The position numbers and the translations under genes are program-made. The notes under the pieces were generated by a model. The model was not told the origin of the DNA. It saw nothing but the letters and a program-made list of their open reading frames with translations, and made no database searches. From JABWAJ01 sp038323375 (GTDB lineage Bacteria > Bacteroidota > Bacteroidia > Chitinophagales > Saprospiraceae): a stretch of 64,000 nt of DNA. Location of the stretch: assembly GCA_038323375.1 (NCBI GenBank), contig JBBQGV010000012.1, positions 24,661-88,660 of the forward strand. Reading direction: 5' to 3'. Shown here piece after piece: positions 61,318 to 64,000 of this stretch; the stretch's first letter is position 1, and each line of letters begins with the position of its first letter.

Positions 61318-62994
61318 TTAAATTCCAAATCGGGGACACGGTCTTCTTTCGACAAAATCAAATGCTTCGGAGCGACGACTCAATGCGCTCACCGCAGTGT
61401 TGCGTTCGTCTAAATTGACATTGGAAGGACGCGCCTTGTAAGGAGACAAATCGGCGCTGGCAGTGAAACAGCGCCACATCGGAGTTGCAGCGGCATTCTG
61501 TTGACTCATCGGAGCCAAACCCAAAATCAGTTCAATGGTTCGCAACATGGAATTGGTGCTGTACATCGTGTGGTCTACCTGCTTGCGGCGGGTGTAAGGG
61601 CTGATCACAAAAGCAATGGAGCGATGAGCATCCACGTGGTCGGCACCGTTTTGAGCATCGTCTTCCAGAACAAATACAGCTGATTCTTTCCAGACAGGGC
61701 TATGGGACAAGTGTTCAATGAATAAGCCAAAGGCCAGGTCATTATCAGCCATTTGTGCGTAAGGCGTTGGTTTGCCGAGGCGCAAACCTTCGGTGTGGTC
61801 ATTAATCAACCGCAGGGTATTCAGGCGGGGCAAAGTGCCAGCTACAACCAACGAATCGAAATCCCGCTTCCACTGCGTGACCCGCATCGTATCTTTTACC
61901 TCCGTGTCCCAGGAGGTAAAATAAGGGCAGAAGTGTCCCTCAAGCGCAGGTATATTGGGGTTGTAATCATCGGCAAACTCGCCGTAGGTTCGGTAGCTCA
62001 CCCCCGCCCGCTTGCAATGATCCCAGATAAAGCCCCCTTTAGGCCATGCAATGGGATTTTGGCCTTCATACACGTAATTGCCACCCCGACCGCCGTAACT
62101 CGTTACCCAAGACTTTTCGGTATAGTCATTGGCATATCCGGCTGTGCTCCAATTGTGGCCATCCGCGCTTACTTCTGCACTCACGTAAAAATTATCGAGG
62201 AGCACAAATTCGCGCGCTAAGGCGTGGTGATTGGGCGTAGTTTTTTCAGGAAACAAACACAAGGACGTGTCTCCATTGCCTTCCGGCATATCTCCAAGTA
62301 CCTGATCGTAGGTTCGGTTTTCTTTAATGATGTAAAATACGTATTTAATGGGAGAAGGATCGCCAACCTGCCGTGGAATGGGATTGCCCGGCACCCCTTC
62401 TGCTAATTTTTCCCGATCTTTGGAATAGGGCGAATTGCGGTAAACCTGCCGGGTATAAGCCTCAAGGCGCTGCGCTTCAGGCGCTGCGATGATGCTTAGC
62501 GTGCCTTTCATCAAGCCGCCAATATACTGGATTTTCGAGGTCGTTTCCCGATCTCCTTTCTGATAGGCTACCCGCTGTTCCATGCTGGTCGGATCAGGAC
62601 CTGCCGGATTGGGAAAAGAAGAAAACCCTTTCCCGTTTGACACAAAAATTTTTCGCCCGGCTGTGCGCACGGTCGTCGGATACCAGCCTGTCGGAATAAA
62701 CCCCAGCGAATGCCCCCGGCCCGGTTCCGATACGTCGAAAACGGCCAGACAATTGTTATCGGCATTGGCGACATAAAGTGTTTTTTCGTCAGGAGAAAGC
62801 GCCACACTATTTGAAGTGGAACCATTTGGTGCGTCGGGGTATAAAGTGGCCACCAAAATTTCTACGACTTTCCGGCGTTGCAAATCCACAACACTCACCG
62901 TATTGTCATTTAACGACTTGCCTGGTTCTTCCTGTGCAAACAGCAGGCATTGAAAACAACTGAAATACAGGAACGGGAGGAAAATGCGTTTCAT
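61318..62994 (-). CDS. YVTN propeller / phosphoesterase with a shortened propeller
   Basis: 558 residues from ATG 62994 (signal peptide MKRIFLPFLYFSCFQCLLFAQ). Only about two to three propeller blades are left (NTVSVVDLQRRKVVEILV; VALSPDEKTLYVANADNN) before the catalytic domain, which starts at ~215: IKYVFYIIKENRTYDQVLGD, TTPNHHALAREFVLLDNFYV, SAEVSADGHNWSTAGYANDY and FVLEDDAQNGADHVDAHRS are intact. Full-length relatives, including the next gene, carry roughly 250 more propeller residues. The signal peptide runs directly into EEPGKSLNDNTVSVVDLQ, so the first blades seem to have been deleted in frame. The enzyme may still be active because its catalytic motifs are complete. Confidence 0.88.
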   Translation of the reverse strand: MKRIFLPFLYFSCFQCLLFAQEEPGKSLNDNTVSVVDLQRRKVVEILVATLYPDAPNGSTSNSVALSPDEKTLYVANADNNCLAVFDVSEPGRGHSLGFIPTGWYPTTVRTAGRKIFVSNGKGFSSFPNPAGPDPTSMEQRVAYQKGDRETTSKIQYIGGLMKGTLSIIAAPEAQRLEAYTRQVYRNSPYSKDREKLAEGVPGNPIPRQVGDPSPIKYVFYIIKENRTYDQVLGDMPEGNGDTSLCLFPEKTTPNHHALAREFVLLDNFYVSAEVSADGHNWSTAGYANDYTEKSWVTSYGGRGGNYVYEGQNPIAWPKGGFIWDHCKRAGVSYRTYGEFADDYNPNIPALEGHFCPYFTSWDTEVKDTMRVTQWKRDFDSLVVAGTLPRLNTLRLINDHTEGLRLGKPTPYAQMADNDLAFGLFIEHLSHSPVWKESAVFVLEDDAQNGADHVDAHRSIAFVISPYTRRKQVDHTMYSTNSMLRTIELILGLAPMSQQNAAATPMWRCFTASADLSPYKARPSNVNLDERNTAVSALSRRSEAFDFVERRPCPRFGI

Positions 62995-63015
62995 CTTGTA
63001 TGGCATTTTTTTAAC

Positions 63016-63062
63016 ATAGCCTGAATATATGCAACGCTTACCAGCACTTGAAAACAGGCTAT
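63016..63062 (-). promoter_or_regulatory. Leader hairpin of the shortened phosphoesterase gene
   Basis: On the transcript ATAGCCTG (63062-63055) can pair with CAGGCTAT (63023-63016) around a 31-base loop, 21 bases before the start codon. It could be a regulatory leader, but no known riboswitch motif is recognisable. Confidence 0.35.
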
Positions 63063-63073
63063 ACTTCTTTTGC

Positions 63074-63081
63074 CAAAAGTA
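63074..63081 (-). promoter_or_regulatory. Probable -7 element (TACTTTTG)
   Basis: On the - strand the sequence is TACTTTTG, identical to the element before the TPR lipoprotein gene, and it lies just upstream of the leader hairpin. It could start the transcript covering both phosphoesterases and the receptor. Confidence 0.45.
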
Positions 63082-63144
63082 AGGAAGCAACGGCTACTCT
63101 CCCCCACTATACGCATAGTTAATGTAAACTTAAAGGCTGCTTAA

Positions 63145-63276
63145 TTCTCGCGCTATCTAAATTTTACAACCGCCGAAATCGTCATCGGTGAGGCCACTAC
63201 CCTGCAATTTCGCAGCGTAGTGACCCCGCAAACTACCTAAAAGGAATTGAAGGTGTACGAACGAAAAAAAGAGTAA
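63145..63276 (+). pseudogene. Short gene fragment of unknown family
   Basis: The frame reads FSRYLNFTTAEIVIGEATTL, then QFRSVVTPQTT, a TAA, and KELKVYERKKE before a final TAA. The residues on both sides of the internal stop look like one protein, so this is probably the tail of a decayed gene; upstream an in-frame stop closes it. I do not recognise it. Confidence 0.3.
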
Positions 63277-64000
63277 TCAATTTACTTTCGCCACTTTCGC
63301 CACTTTCTCTTTCCCAGTACTGCCTTCGTATAAGTGTACAAAATATAACCCCGTCGCAAAAGTAGAAAAATCAATGCGCGCTGCATTGCTTTCTATGTAC
63401 AGGGGTTCTTGCCTCACCACCTGCCCGGAGCTATTGAAAATCCGGATCTCCAGCACGGCAGACCCGGTGTGATAAACCGTCAGCACACCAGATACAGGGT
63501 TCGGGAACAATTTTGTTTCGCGAAATAAATCAATCGTGCCGACTACATCGTCTACCACACCATTGCAGTCGTTATCCAGACCGTCCAATACTTCGATTCC
63601 TTCCGGGTTGACTTCCAGATTGGCGTCATCGCAATCCATGTCATTAGAAACATAGCCCGGCAGTTCATTCAAACAGGTGTCCAGCGCGGTGGAGGCATCC
63701 CCAAATCCATCGCCGTCTGCGTCTGCGTATAAGGTAAAGAACGGCAGCTCGTCCGTCTCGCCGTTGCAGTCGTTGTCCAAACCATCACAAACTTCGGTTG
63801 CGTCAGGATTCAATCCAGCGGCCGAGTCATCGCAATCTGTATTGTTGGAAACATAACCCGGTACTTCGCTCAGGCAGGTATCTAATGCCGAAGCGGCATC
63901 GCCGAATCCATCGCCATCCACATCGGCGTAATACGTAAAGAACGGCAGCTCGTCCGTCTCGCCGTTGCAGTCGTTGTCCAAACCATCACAAACTTCGGTT
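63277..64000 (-). CDS. MopE-type metal-binding-repeat protein with T9SS type A sorting domain, 5'-partial
   Basis: The frame is open to the window end, so the N-terminal part lies outside. Three repeats carry the signature VCDGLDNDCNGETDE, then YADxDGDGFGDA, CLxExPGYVSN and DCDD, with the DGDG and DNDCNG segments typical of the copper/calcium-binding MopE repeat. The unit is 67 codons long (201 bp) and the DNA of the last copies is nearly identical, for example at 63740-63800 and 63941-64000. The C-terminus (RETKLFPNPVSGVLTVYHTG ... GLYFVHLYEGSTGK) is a T9SS type A sorting domain, so the protein is secreted or attached to the surface. Calcium binding is likely by family. Confidence 0.87.
   Translation of the reverse strand, partial: TEVCDGLDNDCNGETDELPFFTYYADVDGDGFGDAASALDTCLSEVPGYVSNNTDCDDSAAGLNPDATEVCDGLDNDCNGETDELPFFTLYADADGDGFGDASTALDTCLNELPGYVSNDMDCDDANLEVNPEGIEVLDGLDNDCNGVVDDVVGTIDLFRETKLFPNPVSGVLTVYHTGSAVLEIRIFNSSGQVVRQEPLYIESNAARIDFSTFATGLYFVHLYEGSTGKEKVAKVAKVN

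Noticed and set aside
63740..64000. Duplicate DNA block suggesting assembly error
   Set aside because: The 201-bp repeat is a whole number of codons and encodes a known repeat domain, so it is a normal feature of MopE-type proteins.

Overview
The window reads as chromosomal DNA of a Bacteroidota bacterium, most likely a gliding or filamentous Saprospiria-type organism (Haliscomenobacter/Lewinella-like). The reasons are: T9SS type A and type B C-terminal sorting domains on several secreted proteins, a SprB-repeat adhesin followed directly by a PorP/SprF-type outer-membrane protein, a SusC/SusD pair, several TAnnTTTG-type -7 promoter elements, and mostly no Shine-Dalgarno sequences. The genus is inference. 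I see no rRNA, tRNA, CRISPR array, complete insertion sequence or prophage.

Layout. (1) 1-10461, + strand: a papain-like C1 peptidase (5' end outside the window), a secreted propeller/caspase protein, a 1719-residue SprB-repeat surface protein and its PorP/SprF-like partner, closely spaced and probably one secretion/adhesion operon. (2) 10522-17124: a DUF4198 protein, a broken SprB-repeat/T9SS protein carrying two frameshifts, a secreted protein of unknown function and a serine hydrolase of the beta-lactamase fold. (3) 17125-37098: mostly housekeeping and small metabolic genes: amidase, tpiA, DUF429 protein, a large Clp-like AAA+ protein, a subtilase, alanine dehydrogenase, GTP-type PEP carboxykinase, photolyase, guanine deaminase and an EamA exporter. 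Between them lie many palindromic or tandem non-coding repeats and several gene remnants. (4) 37099-63090, all - strand: pyruvate carboxylase, then a region that looks devoted to phosphorus scavenging. It holds a 2537-residue T9SS-secreted protein with two choice-of-anchor-I propellers and a phytase-like esterase, a SusD with a wrecked SusC, a DUF5690 membrane protein, a phosphonatase-like HAD hydrolase, its characteristic FAD oxidoreductase partner, a TonB-dependent receptor, and two YVTN-propeller/phosphoesterase proteins. (5) 63277-64000: the C-terminal part of a MopE-type metal-binding-repeat protein with a T9SS signal.

The item I consider most novel is the AAA+ protein at 21755-24985. 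Its first ATPase module keeps Walker A but has lost the Walker B acidic pair and the arginine fingers. Its C-terminal ~270 residues resemble domains 1 and 2 (PCRF) of peptide chain release factor RF2, without the GGQ domain. The second theme is the phosphonate/organophosphate cluster. The third is repeated gene decay (SusC, the SprB protein, an Rpn nuclease, a shortened phosphoesterase propeller) in company with at least five families of palindromic or tandem repeats. All family assignments come from reading motifs by eye; no database search was possible.
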